In this document: positions 8,972-18,043 of the stretch, one piece after another
How the letters are laid out: each line of letters opens with the position of its first letter
How positions within the stretch are numbered: position 1 is the first letter of the stretch
Origin: UBA8522 sp049287565
GTDB taxonomy: Bacteria; Acidobacteriota; Aminicenantia; Aminicenantales; UBA8522
Direction: 5' to 3'
NCBI GenBank assembly: GCA_049287565.1
Contig: JBAQGA010000041.1
Span: 1 to 49,422, forward strand
DNA length: 49,422 nt
Translations under genes and position numbers: made by a program
The notes under the pieces: generated by a model
Told to the model about the DNA's origin: nothing
The model's database searches: none
What the model saw: only the letters and a program-made list of their open reading frames with translations

Positions 8972-11377
8972 ATGTTCGCTCATAGCCTCAAAATCATCCT
9001 CCGTAACCTCAGAAAGCGCAAAGGCATCTCCTTGATCAATATCGCCGGCCTGACCATCGGCGTCACCGGTTTCATCCTGATCGCCCTTTTTGTCCAGGAT
9101 GAGCTGAGCTACGACCGGCACCACAAGAATGCCGGGCGGATCTATCGGGTCAATGTCCGGGCGGTCGCCAACGAGACCGAGTTCTACAGTGCGACCTCAT
9201 GCACTCCCATGGCCCAGGCCCTGATTACGGAGTTTCCGGAAGTCGAAGCTTCGACCAAAGTGCACCGCTTCGGCATCCCGGTTGTCCGGTATGAAGACAA
9301 GGTTTTCAGTGAGGAGCGCTTCTGGTCCGCCGACGAGTCCTTCTTCGACGTCTTCTCCGTGCCCTTCCTGAAGGGCGACCCGAAGACGGCCCTGATCGAG
9401 CCGAACTCGGTTGTCCTGACCCGGTCCACGGCCGAAAGGTATTTCGGGCAAGAAAACCCCATCGGGAAGACGCTGAACACGGACCGGCGCCGGGATTATG
9501 TGGTGACCGGCGTCATCGAGGACGTCCCCCGTACCTCCCACTTTCGCTATGATTTCCTTGGCTCGATGAACACCTTCGAATACAGCCGCAGCCAGAACTG
9601 GATCAGCAACAACGATTACACCTATTTTGTCCTGAGGGAGGGCGTTGCGCATCGGGAGTTCGAGGAAAAGATGCAGAGCCTGATCCAGAAGTACGTCTAT
9701 CCCCAGGTCAAGGGAGCTCTGGGCGTAACGCCCGATGAATTCATCGCCGGGGGCGGATTTTTCGCTTACTACATCCAGTCCCTGACAGATATTCATCTTC
9801 GCTCCCATCTTCAACACGAGATCGAGGCCAACAGCGACATCTCCTACGTCTATATTTTTTCTGTCCTCGCCTTCGCCATCCTGCTCATCTCCTGCATCAA
9901 TTATATCAACCTGTCCACGGCACAATCCGCCACCCGGGGCCGGGAGGTCGGCATCCGGAAAACGGTCGGGTCCACGGCGAACGCGCTCAAGGGCCAATTC
10001 ATCTCCGAAGCCGTTTTCCTGAGCGTCCTGGCCGTGGTGGTGTCCTTGCCCATCATCGAAATGATCCTTCCGTTTTTCAACAATCTGACCGGGAAAGACC
10101 TGCATATCCCCTACTTGACCAATGCCCTGACCCTTCCTCTCCTACTCGGCATCGGCTTGGCGGTCGGACTCCTGGCCGGGGTCTATCCGGCCTTTTACCT
10201 TTCATCCTTCCACCCGGTGGCCGTCCTCAAGGGAGAATCCTCGGGGAAAGGAAAGAGATCCTGGATGCGTAACGCCCTGGTCGTCTTCCAGTTCAGCGTT
10301 TCCATCGTCTTGATCATCGGGACACTTGTCGTCGACAGACAACTCCGCTACATCCAGAACAGAAACCTGGGATTCAGCCGGGACCAGGTCGTGATCATCC
10401 ACAAGGTAGATGACTTAGGAAAGCAGTTCGGTGCTTTTAAACAGGAACTGCTAGGCTTCCCCGCCGTCGCCAGCGCGGCCAATACCTCCGACCTTATGGG
10501 GGCTTCCTTCGGAGACGAACTTTTCGTTCCCGCCAACCGGCCTCAAGACCAGAAACAGCTCATCTGGAGGATGTGGGCGGACCCGGATTTCCTCGCGACC
10601 TACAAGATCGAACTCGCCGCGGGGAGCTTTTTCCCTGCTGAAGCCCAGGACGAAAGACGGGTCGTGGTCCTGAATGAAGCCGCGGTGAAAATCCTGGGCC
10701 TCGTAAACCCGGTCGGCCAGCTGCTCATCGGGATGAGAGAGACTCATACCATCATCGGAGTGATGAAAGATTTCCATTTCGAGTCCCTGCACCATCCCAT
10801 CAAGCCGTTCCTCATCCAGCCTTTGGGTCGTGACGGCGGAGGCCGGTATCTCTCGGTCCGGATGGCGACTGCCGACGTCCGGAAAACGATTTCTCTCATC
10901 GAACAAACCTGGAGAAAGTATGCTGGCAGCCAAGCTTTCGAGTATGAGTTCTTCGATGAGCACTTTGCCAGGGTTTATCTGTCCGAACAGAAAACCGGCC
11001 GTGTCTTTTTCATCTTTTCCCTTCTGGCCGTATCCATCGCCTGTCTCGGACTATTCGGCCTGACCGCCTTTATTACCGAGCAGCGGACCAAGGAGATCGG
11101 CATCCGCAAGGTGCTGGGAGCCTCGGCTCCTCAGGTCCTCTTTCTCTTGACCAGGCAGTTCGCTTTTCTCGTCCTCATCGCCAATATCATCGCCTGGCCC
11201 GTCGCCTACTGGATCACCAGGCAATGGCTCCAGGATTTCGCCTACCGGACGACCATGACGGCCTGGCTTTTTGCGCTGTCGGCAGGCCTGGCTCTTCTCG
11301 TCGCCCTGCTCACGGTCAGCTTCCAGTCCGTCAGGGCGGCCCTGGCCAACCCGGTCGATTCTCTCCGGTATGAGTGA
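8972..11377 (+). CDS. MacB/FtsX-type ABC transporter permease (about 800 aa)
   Basis: Paralogue of the divergent permease next door, with the same two-unit organisation: helix LINIAGLTIGVTGFILIALF near the start, periplasmic MacB_PCD domain, FtsX three-helix block (RGREVGIRKTVGS loop), then a second unit with RTKEIGIRKVLGAS and a final NPVDSLRYE tail. The start at 8972 (MFAHSLKIILRNLRKRK) has GGAGAAAG upstream. A longer in-frame start at 8915 lacks one. The conserved EIGIRKVLGA loops are the coupling helices that contact the ATPase. It carries no ATPase partner of its own. A short fossil matching its QAFEYEFF segment lies just downstream (11552-11607), so this family has been amplified and eroded locally. 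Confidence 0.88.
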   Translation: MFAHSLKIILRNLRKRKGISLINIAGLTIGVTGFILIALFVQDELSYDRHHKNAGRIYRVNVRAVANETEFYSATSCTPMAQALITEFPEVEASTKVHRFGIPVVRYEDKVFSEERFWSADESFFDVFSVPFLKGDPKTALIEPNSVVLTRSTAERYFGQENPIGKTLNTDRRRDYVVTGVIEDVPRTSHFRYDFLGSMNTFEYSRSQNWISNNDYTYFVLREGVAHREFEEKMQSLIQKYVYPQVKGALGVTPDEFIAGGGFFAYYIQSLTDIHLRSHLQHEIEANSDISYVYIFSVLAFAILLISCINYINLSTAQSATRGREVGIRKTVGSTANALKGQFISEAVFLSVLAVVVSLPIIEMILPFFNNLTGKDLHIPYLTNALTLPLLLGIGLAVGLLAGVYPAFYLSSFHPVAVLKGESSGKGKRSWMRNALVVFQFSVSIVLIIGTLVVDRQLRYIQNRNLGFSRDQVVIIHKVDDLGKQFGAFKQELLGFPAVASAANTSDLMGASFGDELFVPANRPQDQKQLIWRMWADPDFLATYKIELAAGSFFPAEAQDERRVVVLNEAAVKILGLVNPVGQLLIGMRETHTIIGVMKDFHFESLHHPIKPFLIQPLGRDGGGRYLSVRMATADVRKTISLIEQTWRKYAGSQAFEYEFFDEHFARVYLSEQKTGRVFFIFSLLAVSIACLGLFGLTAFITEQRTKEIGIRKVLGASAPQVLFLLTRQFAFLVLIANIIAWPVAYWITRQWLQDFAYRTTMTAWLFALSAGLALLVALLTVSFQSVRAALANPVDSLRYE

Positions 11378-11551
11378 CCGGTGTCGATAGGAGAAAGAAC
11401 TCGACGTATTTAACCCACTTCGAGGGACCTCATCCCTGAAAAATGGTCCGGAAATTATGGGGGTTTCTTATGAAAACAGCAGGCTGGTTGTGGGCTAAGC
11501 CCCGAACAATAACTCAAGCGACTTTATCAGCTCAGATTCTAGGAACTTACC

Positions 11552-11607
11552 TTGAGAAACTATGCGAGGGGCCAAGCTTTCGAGTACGAGTTCTTCAAGA
11601 GTATTCA
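11552..11607 (+). pseudogene. Short remnant of a MacB/FtsX permease gene
   Basis: One frame reads NYARGQAFEYEFFKS, almost the same as YAGSQAFEYEFF in the upstream permease (its copy is near 10917-10960). The nucleotide match is also clear (GCCAAGCTTTCGAGTA in both). The flanks do not match, so this is a fossil of a duplicated or deleted paralogue within a 227-nt gap that holds no other gene. Confidence 0.55.
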
Positions 11608-12267
11608 GACGATGCGGCCGTCGAGCAGGCGGATCGTCCGCTGGGAGTAAGCGGCGATGTTGGTGTCGTGGGTGACCATGAGGATGGTCCTCCCCTGCTG
11701 TTGCAGCTTGACGAAGAGCCCCATGATCTCCTCGCCGGTTTTCGAGTCCAGGTTGCCCGTCGGCTCATCGGCTAGAATCATCGAAGGATCGTTCGCCAGA
11801 GCCCTGGCGATGGCTACCCTCTGCTGTTCGCCGCCCGAGAGTTCGCTGGGACGGTGATGCTGCCAGTCGACGAGGCCGACCATCTCCAGGAGCTCGAGGA
11901 CGCGCTGCCGCCGTTTTTTCCCCGACCGGCCGTTAAAGAGCATGGGCAGCTCCACATTTTCGTAGGTCGTGGCATAAGGGAGCAGGTTGAAATTCTGGAA
12001 GACGAAGCCGATCTTCCGATTCCGGATCGTGGAGAGCTGGTCGAAGCCGAGGCCGGCCACGTTTTTTTCTTCGAGAAAGTAGGAACCGGCGGTTGGTGTA
12101 TCCAGGCAGCCGATGATGTTCAGCAGTGTCGATTTGCCCGACCCGGAAGGGCCCATGATCGAAATGAACTCGGCCGGTTCGATCCTGAGGGAGATCTCCT
12201 TCAGGGCTTCCAGCCGGACCTCCCCCATCCTGTAAACTTTGCTGATATTCTCCATCTCGATCATCAT
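11605..12267 (-). CDS. ABC transporter ATP-binding protein, MacB/LolD type
   Basis: Cytoplasmic ATPase of 220 aa that powers MacB/FtsX-type permeases. Walker A GPSGSGKST, Q-loop FQNFNLLPY, signature LSGGEQQRVAIARAL, Walker B MILADEPTGNLD and the H-loop MVTHD are intact. This motif set is typical of the LolD/MacB/SalX group. It is the last gene of a four-gene operon (adaptor, two permeases, ATPase). It begins 6 nt after the preceding permease stop and has AGGAGATA right before its ATG. As the only MacB-type ATPase in the window, it could also serve the two orphan permeases at 6.3-11.4 kb; that is inference. Confidence 0.93.
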   Translation of the reverse strand: MMIEMENISKVYRMGEVRLEALKEISLRIEPAEFISIMGPSGSGKSTLLNIIGCLDTPTAGSYFLEEKNVAGLGFDQLSTIRNRKIGFVFQNFNLLPYATTYENVELPMLFNGRSGKKRRQRVLELLEMVGLVDWQHHRPSELSGGEQQRVAIARALANDPSMILADEPTGNLDSKTGEEIMGLFVKLQQQGRTILMVTHDTNIAAYSQRTIRLLDGRIV

Positions 12268-12273
12268 TATCTC

Positions 12274-13524
12274 CTATTCATACCGAAGCGCCTCGACCGG
12301 ATTCAGACGGGAAGCCCGCACGGCCGGAAAAATACCCGACAAGAAAACAAGAGTCCCTAGAATAACCAGGAAGATGATCAGGATGTCGAGGGAGAAGATC
12401 GGCCGCAACAGGTAGGTTTGAATGCCGGAAAGCTCATAGCTGATGGGGATGAGCCGCGTCAAACGCACGATGGCATAGGCAATGGCCGTTCCCCAGAACA
12501 TTCCTTTGGAAAATATGAACACCGTTTCCAACAGGAACTGAAGGATGATGTGGCGGCGCCGGGCGCCCAGGGCCATTTTGATCCCGATCTCGCGCGTCCG
12601 TTCCTTGACCAAGGCGTACATGAGATTGGTGACGCCGACGGCGCCGATGAGCAGGGTCAGGCCCCCGATGAGGCCCAGGAAGATCTCGATGCCCCGGAAA
12701 GCCTTTCCGGCGACCTCGGCCTGCTCGATCGTATTCCAGATCCCCAGGGCGTAGTCATCCTCCGGGTCGAAGCGGTATTTCCGGCCGAGGATCCGGCGGA
12801 TGCGCTCCTCCACGAACTGGTTGTCCTCGCGCCGCTTCGGCTGGACATGAATGCGGTCGATGTAAAGCTGAGTGTGAATGCGGGAGAAAGTGCTGTGCGG
12901 GATATAAGCGTGGTCGGCGTCAAAGCCCTGGTAGGCGGAGCTCTGAAGCTTCTTCTTCATGACGCCGATCACCGTAAAGGGCACACGGTTGACGACGATG
13001 ATTTCTCCTACGGGGTCCTCTCCGGGGAAGAGGTTCTCGGCCATGTTCCAGCCGATGAAGGCCACCCGGCGGGCGGAGTGCTCGTCCTCCTCGTTGATGA
13101 AACGCCCGCCGCTTTCCGCGATCATGGAGCGCATGACTCCGAAGGCCGGCCCGACGCCGCAGACGTTGCGGTTGGTTTCGCGGCCTCTTACGCTGATCGT
13201 AAAGTAGTCATTGGATTCGGGTGAGATCAGGGCGATCTCCGGGATGAGCGCGGACAGGAGGGCGATATCCCTGGGATAGATCATGATACGCCTCCCCTTG
13301 GGAAGCCCCTGATAATCTTTGGAGGTCTGGCCGCGATAGACCATGATGAGGTTATCGCCAAGGCCCTTGAAGCTGATGCGGAAGGAGTTGCCAAGGCCGC
13401 GGCCGAAGGACATCAGGAGCAGGATGGAAAGGGCTCCCCAGGTGATGGCGAAGGTGATCAAAGCGGTCTTCTTTTTCCGCTTGCGCAACTCTTTGGCAAA
13501 GTGGCGGAGGAGCTGGGCGCGCAT
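12274..13524 (-). CDS. MacB-type ABC transporter permease
   Basis: Inner-membrane permease of 416 aa: an N-terminal helix (TALITFAITWGALSILLLM), a periplasmic MacB_PCD domain of about 230 residues, then the three-helix FtsX block with the coupling motif RTREIGIKMALGARRRHI and the ending NPVEALRYE. This is the standard four-helix MacB fold. Three nucleotides separate its ATG from the stop of the previous permease, so both are translated together and probably form a heterodimer. Together with the HlyD-like adaptor it should build a tripartite-type exporter. I cannot tell drug, peptide or lipoprotein export apart. Confidence 0.92.
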   Translation of the reverse strand: MRAQLLRHFAKELRKRKKKTALITFAITWGALSILLLMSFGRGLGNSFRISFKGLGDNLIMVYRGQTSKDYQGLPKGRRIMIYPRDIALLSALIPEIALISPESNDYFTISVRGRETNRNVCGVGPAFGVMRSMIAESGGRFINEEDEHSARRVAFIGWNMAENLFPGEDPVGEIIVVNRVPFTVIGVMKKKLQSSAYQGFDADHAYIPHSTFSRIHTQLYIDRIHVQPKRREDNQFVEERIRRILGRKYRFDPEDDYALGIWNTIEQAEVAGKAFRGIEIFLGLIGGLTLLIGAVGVTNLMYALVKERTREIGIKMALGARRRHIILQFLLETVFIFSKGMFWGTAIAYAIVRLTRLIPISYELSGIQTYLLRPIFSLDILIIFLVILGTLVFLSGIFPAVRASRLNPVEALRYE

Positions 13525-13527
13525 GGA

Positions 13528-14754
13528 TTATTTCCTCAGGGCCTCGATGGGATTCGTGGAAGCGGCCCTCCGGGCCGGCATCAGGCCCGAGACGATTCCG
13601 ATGGCAAGGAGTATCAGGACCGTGGCCACACCTATGGCCGGGTTGATCTGCGGATTTCCGACAAAGTCTTCGATCTTCTCGACCGGGATGACTTTCAAGA
13701 CCAGGGCCGCGAAAAGGAAGCCCAATCCGCCTCCGAACAGGACGATCACCAGGGACTCGGCGAAGAACTGCCAGAGGACATGCCGCCGTTTCGCCCCCAC
13801 CGCCAGCTTGATCCCGATCTCCTTGGTGCGTTCCTCGACCACGACCAGCATGATGGACGCCACTCCCACCCCTCCGACCAACAGGGTGAAGGAGCCGATC
13901 ACGCCGAGAAAAATATTGAAGGCCAAGAAGAAAATCGAGAAGGACTTCTCGAACTCGGTCCAGTCCCAGACGAACAGGGCGTCTTTGTCGTCGGGCGAAA
14001 ATCCGGCCAGGTCCCCCAGTTCCTCCCGCATCAGACGGATGATCCGCTTGGCGTTTGCAGGATTCGCAGGCTGAAAGATGAGGCTATCGACATATTTGTT
14101 GCCGAAAAGTGCCGAGTAGGTCGTCCAGGGGATAAACGCGCAGTGCTCGTCGGGCTGGCCGCTGAAGTTGCTCGTCTGGATCTTTTTCTTCATCACTCCC
14201 ACTACGATGAAGGGAATCCCCTCGATGAAGATGGTGCGGCCCACGGCCTCTTCTTCGTGGAACAGGTTTTCGGTGACCGTGTCACCGAGCAGGCAGACGC
14301 GGCGCCTCTGCGACATGTCGGCGTCATTGAGGTAGCGGCCTTTGCCGGCGATGATATTGCGGATATCGCCGTATTCGACGGTCACTCCGCGCACGGTATT
14401 GAGGACATCCTCCCGGCGGTGGCGGATGGCCCGGCTGAAGGTGAACTCGAAGGACGTCCTCTTGATCCCGGGGACTTTATGACCGGCCAGAAGGACCTGC
14501 TCCGGAGTCAGACGGACGCGGCGGCCTTTGGGAATACCCTGGTAGGGCATGGTCGTGCTTGCCGGAAAGGCGATCACGAACCCCTGTCCGACGCCGCGGA
14601 AAGACTTCAGGTTCTGCCGGCTCACGGCCGAGCCGAAGGCGAGCAGGATCACGACGGCGAAGGTCCCCCAACCGACGCCCGAGAGCGTCAGCGTAGTGCG
14701 GAGAGGCTGACGCCTCAGGTCCCGGATGAGGTTGCGGAAGAAGGTGAGGATCAT
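13528..14754 (-). CDS. MacB-type ABC transporter permease
   Basis: Second permease of the operon, 408 aa, with the same layout: helix after DLRRQPLRTTLTLSGVGWG, periplasmic MacB_PCD domain, and an FtsX block with RTKEIGIKLAVGAKRRHV and the C-terminal NPIEALRK. Its ATG overlaps the stop of the adaptor gene (ATGA at 14751-14754), a classic sign of translational coupling. Sequence similarity to the next permease suggests an old tandem duplication that now gives a heterodimeric transmembrane unit. Confidence 0.92.
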   Translation of the reverse strand: MILTFFRNLIRDLRRQPLRTTLTLSGVGWGTFAVVILLAFGSAVSRQNLKSFRGVGQGFVIAFPASTTMPYQGIPKGRRVRLTPEQVLLAGHKVPGIKRTSFEFTFSRAIRHRREDVLNTVRGVTVEYGDIRNIIAGKGRYLNDADMSQRRRVCLLGDTVTENLFHEEEAVGRTIFIEGIPFIVVGVMKKKIQTSNFSGQPDEHCAFIPWTTYSALFGNKYVDSLIFQPANPANAKRIIRLMREELGDLAGFSPDDKDALFVWDWTEFEKSFSIFFLAFNIFLGVIGSFTLLVGGVGVASIMLVVVEERTKEIGIKLAVGAKRRHVLWQFFAESLVIVLFGGGLGFLFAALVLKVIPVEKIEDFVGNPQINPAIGVATVLILLAIGIVSGLMPARRAASTNPIEALRK

Positions 14755-15830
14755 TCGATTTCCCGAGGCGGCCGTTCGACGACCTGATCTCCTTCCTTGA
14801 GGCCTTCCAGGATTTCGATGCTCAGGCCGTCGGAAAGACCGGTTTTTACCTCGACCTTGCTGATCGTCTCGTTTTCCTTGATCTCGACGAAGCGCTTCCC
14901 GTCCTCCGAGAGGACCAGCCGCTCGGGGACGATGAGGACGTTTGTATGTTCCTGAATCTTCACATAGGCCGTGGCCGAATATCCGGCCCGAAGGATGATC
15001 CCCGGCGCCTCACCAAGGACGATCTCCACATCGAAAAGGGTAGCATTTCCTTCTTTCCTCGCCTTGGGAAAAATCCGCTCAAGCGTCCCCTGGATCTTTT
15101 TCTCCGCCAGCGCTCCGATCTGGAGCTCGGCTTCCATGCCCGAAGCGAGTTTTCCGACGTCGATCTCATCGACCGTGCCCTTGAAGAGGATATTTTTCAT
15201 TTCGGCCATGGAGCAGAGGTCGGTCCCGGGCTGGAAATTGGTCAGCGGGACGACCGGGTCGCCCTGGTGGGCGCTGAGGGAAAGCACGATACCGGAGATG
15301 GGGGCTCTGACGATGGAATCGACACTGCGATTGGACATCTCGATCCGGCCTTTCTCCAGGAGCTGAAACTTCTCTTGGGCCACGCGGTGGCGCAGCCTCG
15401 TCTCATTATATTCCGCCTCAAGGCTGTCCATCTGGGATTTTGAAATGAGTTTTGACTGGAACAATTGAGCGTTGCGGTCCCGTTCGGCCTGGATTCTTGA
15501 CAAGGTCACTTCAGCCACTTCCATACTGCGCCGGGTCTCGACATACTCGAGGGGCGTTGGATTGGGCGAGATATTGAACAGCGGGCTGCCCTTAGCGACG
15601 GCATCCCCGACTTTGAAGAGGACTTCCGAGACGATGCCCGGTATCGTCGATTTGACCTTGATCTCCTGTTCGGGCTCGAGGGTGCCCACGGCCAGGGCCT
15701 TTTCTGCGATATCCCCCCGCTTGACCGGGACATATTTCAGCTCATTGCCCTTTTTTTTCCCTCCCGAGAGAAGAACATAGACAATCCCGATGGTCAGGAG
15801 GATGACGATAGGAATGACGATTTTTTTCAT
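14751..15830 (-). CDS. HlyD/MacA-family periplasmic adaptor protein
   Basis: Membrane-fusion (adaptor) protein that would bridge the inner-membrane permeases to an outer-membrane channel. The start at 15830 has AGGGTGAAAGC before ATG, followed at once by the signal anchor KKIVIPIVILLTIGIVYVLL. The usual order follows: a barrel-sandwich half (GDIAEKALAVGTLEPEQEIK), a coiled-coil hairpin of about 90 residues (RSMEVAEVTLSRIQAERDR onward), the second lipoyl half (VRAPISGIVLSLSAHQGDPV), then beta-barrel and membrane-proximal domains. It is the first gene of the export operon. No outer-membrane TolC homologue is present in the window. Confidence 0.92.
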   Translation of the reverse strand: MKKIVIPIVILLTIGIVYVLLSGGKKKGNELKYVPVKRGDIAEKALAVGTLEPEQEIKVKSTIPGIVSEVLFKVGDAVAKGSPLFNISPNPTPLEYVETRRSMEVAEVTLSRIQAERDRNAQLFQSKLISKSQMDSLEAEYNETRLRHRVAQEKFQLLEKGRIEMSNRSVDSIVRAPISGIVLSLSAHQGDPVVPLTNFQPGTDLCSMAEMKNILFKGTVDEIDVGKLASGMEAELQIGALAEKKIQGTLERIFPKARKEGNATLFDVEIVLGEAPGIILRAGYSATAYVKIQEHTNVLIVPERLVLSEDGKRFVEIKENETISKVEVKTGLSDGLSIEILEGLKEGDQVVERPPREIE

Positions 15831-15989
15831 GCTTTCACCCTTGATTACACAAATACGATCCATAATAGTTTACGAAAAATTTGCGAAATGGTTCACTCCC
15901 TGATGTTTTTCTTTCCGGGCCGCACGGGGCAGTTTACAAGCAGGCCCAACTTTCTTACAATCTTCCCGTATTACCTCCAGGAGGTTCGC

Positions 15990-16712
15990 ATGGATAAAGT
16001 CCTCGTCGTCAAAGGCCTGAAAAAGTCCTACGGCCGCACCGAAGCGCTCACCGGCATCGACTTTGAGGTCGGCCCGGGCGAGATCTTCGCCCTGATCGGT
16101 CCGAACGGCGCCGGCAAGACCACCGCCCTCCGGATCGTCGCCACACTCCTCTCCCCTTCCGGCGGGAAGGTTACGTTTCTCGGGTTCGACCTGAAAAAGC
16201 ATCCCGAAAAATTCCGCGAGAAGATCAGTTACCTCCCCGAGGAAGCGGGAGCTTATAAGAACCTGAAGGGAACGGATTATCTGAAGTTCATGGCCAATTT
16301 TTATGCCCGGTCCGACCAGGAAGTTAACGAATTCATCACCCGCGCCCGGGACATCGCCGACCTGGGAAAGCGCCTGAACGAGAAGGCCGGCACCTACTCC
16401 AAGGGGATGACCCGGAAACTCCTCCTCGCCCGGGCGCTCATGACCAAGCCCGACCTGGCCATCCTGGACGAGCCGACCTCGGGACTGGATGTCATCAACG
16501 CCCTGGAGGTCCGGGAGATCGTCAAGCGGTTCGCCAAGGAGGGGATTTCGGTCCTTCTCTCCTCGCACAACATGCTCGAGATCGAATTCCTCTCCGACCG
16601 GGTCAGCCTGATCGACAAGGGCCGCATCCTGGACACGGGCACGTCCCAGGCACTGAAGGATAAGTACGGGGCCAAGAACCTCGAAGAAGTCTTCAGGAGC
16701 GCACTCCAATGA
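15990..16712 (+). CDS. ABC transporter ATP-binding protein, NatA-like
   Basis: ATPase of an ABC-2 type exporter, about 240 aa. Walker A GPNGAGKTT, signature YSKGMTRKLLLARAL, Walker B LAILDEPTSGLD and H-loop SSHNM are present. The start at 15990 (MDKVLVVKGLKKSYG) is fixed by AGGAGG 6 nt upstream. The longer in-frame extension to 15888 has no family match. The stop overlaps the ATG of the permease gene (ATGA, 16709-16712). NatA-type transporters export Na+, drugs or peptides; the substrate here is unknown. Confidence 0.92.
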   Translation: MDKVLVVKGLKKSYGRTEALTGIDFEVGPGEIFALIGPNGAGKTTALRIVATLLSPSGGKVTFLGFDLKKHPEKFREKISYLPEEAGAYKNLKGTDYLKFMANFYARSDQEVNEFITRARDIADLGKRLNEKAGTYSKGMTRKLLLARALMTKPDLAILDEPTSGLDVINALEVREIVKRFAKEGISVLLSSHNMLEIEFLSDRVSLIDKGRILDTGTSQALKDKYGAKNLEEVFRSALQ

Positions 16713-18001
16713 AAAAATTCTTCAACCTCCTCGTCAAGGAAGTCAAAGAGCTGATCACCCTGCAGCTTTTCGTCTCGCTTCTCTTCACCGTCTTCCTGTT
16801 CTATTTCATCGGCCAGATGGCCAAGACCGAAATGAAAAAGGCGGGCCGGACCCAGAAGATCGCCGTCCTCAACCTGGACGACTCGCCATTCTCCAGCCAG
16901 CTCGTCGGCAACCTCAAGACGGCCAATTTTGAGCCCGAGATGATCCAGGGACGGGACAAGGAGCAGGCCATCGAAGAGACCAAGGCTAGCGAGGCCAACC
17001 TCCTGCTCGTCATCCCCCGGGGATTCGGCCAGTCTATCGAAACGCAGGACATCAAAGAGATCGAGACCTATTCTTTCCTCCGCACCTTCTCGATCGTCGG
17101 CAGCCGGAGCTCGATCATCATCAACGCCGTCATCAGGGCCATGAACGAATATCTGTCCAACGACTTCCTGAAAAAACGGGTCCCGGACGTCCCGCCCGAA
17201 AACCTTAAAAATCCCATAAGAAGCAAGGATTTCGTCATCGTCAAGGACCGGATGGCCGAGGGCAAGGCGGAGGCGGTCGCAGGGTTCGTGTCTTCCCAGT
17301 CGATCGTCATCCCCGTCATCTTGATGATGATTATCATCTACGCTTCCCAGATGGTCATCTCGGCCATCGCGATGGAAAAGCAAAACAAAACCCTGGAGAC
17401 GCTCCTCACCGTACCCATCAGCCGGACTTCGATCGTCACCGCCAAGATGCTGGCCTCCGGTCTTGTCGGGCTGCTCTCGGCCGTAATTTACATGTTCGGG
17501 TTCCGCTACTACATGGGCGGTTTCATGGGGGATGTCAGCGAAGCGGCCGCGGCCTCGGGATTGACCGGAGTCATCCAGCAACTCGGATTGACGATGAGCA
17601 CCAAAGGTTTCCTCATCCTGGGAGTATCGCTCTTCTTTGCCATCCTGGTCGCCCTGGCGATGGCCACCATCCTGGGAGTGCTCGCCGAGGACTACCGGAG
17701 CGCCCAGAGCCTGATCCTGCCGATGATCTTCCTGGTGATGATTCCGTATTTCATGACGCTCTTCGCCGATCCCAAGACGCTCTCGCTCCCGGCCAAGATC
17801 CTGCTCTACGCCATTCCCTTTTCCCACCCCTTTCTGACCAGCCAGAACCTCATGCTCGAGAACTACAGCGCGGTTTTCTTCGGCATCCTCTATATGCTCG
17901 CCGTCTTCATCGTCCTCATCATCATCGCCGCCCGGATCTTCTCCACGGACAGGGTGCTGACAATGAAGCTCCGCTTCAAGTTCGGAAGGAAGAAAACCTA
18001 A
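16709..18001 (+). CDS. ABC-2 type transporter permease, NatB-like
   Basis: Membrane partner of the preceding ATPase, 430 aa. A first helix (LFVSLLFTVFLFYFIG) is followed by a large extracytoplasmic domain of about 150 residues. Five more helices make up the C-terminal half, including IVIPVILMMIIIYASQMV and the ABC-2 signature around EKQNKTLETLLTVPISR. That last motif is diagnostic of NatB/YhaP/CcmB-like permeases. It overlaps the ATPase gene by 4 nt, so stoichiometric synthesis is expected. A bidirectional terminator-like hairpin lies directly after the stop. Confidence 0.9.
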   Translation: MKKFFNLLVKEVKELITLQLFVSLLFTVFLFYFIGQMAKTEMKKAGRTQKIAVLNLDDSPFSSQLVGNLKTANFEPEMIQGRDKEQAIEETKASEANLLLVIPRGFGQSIETQDIKEIETYSFLRTFSIVGSRSSIIINAVIRAMNEYLSNDFLKKRVPDVPPENLKNPIRSKDFVIVKDRMAEGKAEAVAGFVSSQSIVIPVILMMIIIYASQMVISAIAMEKQNKTLETLLTVPISRTSIVTAKMLASGLVGLLSAVIYMFGFRYYMGGFMGDVSEAAAASGLTGVIQQLGLTMSTKGFLILGVSLFFAILVALAMATILGVLAEDYRSAQSLILPMIFLVMIPYFMTLFADPKTLSLPAKILLYAIPFSHPFLTSQNLMLENYSAVFFGILYMLAVFIVLIIIAARIFSTDRVLTMKLRFKFGRKKT

Positions 18002-18002
18002 G

Positions 18003-18029
18003 AAAAAAACGAGGACGGTCCTATTTTTT
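18003..18029. terminator. Bidirectional terminator-like hairpin
   Basis: AGGACGGTCCT is self-complementary. It is flanked by an A-run (18003-18009) on the left and a T-run on the right (ATTTTTTGG), so it has the layout of an intrinsic terminator in both directions. It sits between the convergent NatB-like and NodJ-like permease genes. The GC stem is short, so strength is uncertain. Confidence 0.5.
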
Positions 18030-18043
18030 GGAGAGACCCCTTC

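Noticed and set aside
11443..11775. 110-codon plus-strand frame between permease and ATPase genes
   Set aside because: Its second half is antisense to the ATPase gene and the first half has no similarity or good start. Only the short permease fossil in another frame is supported.
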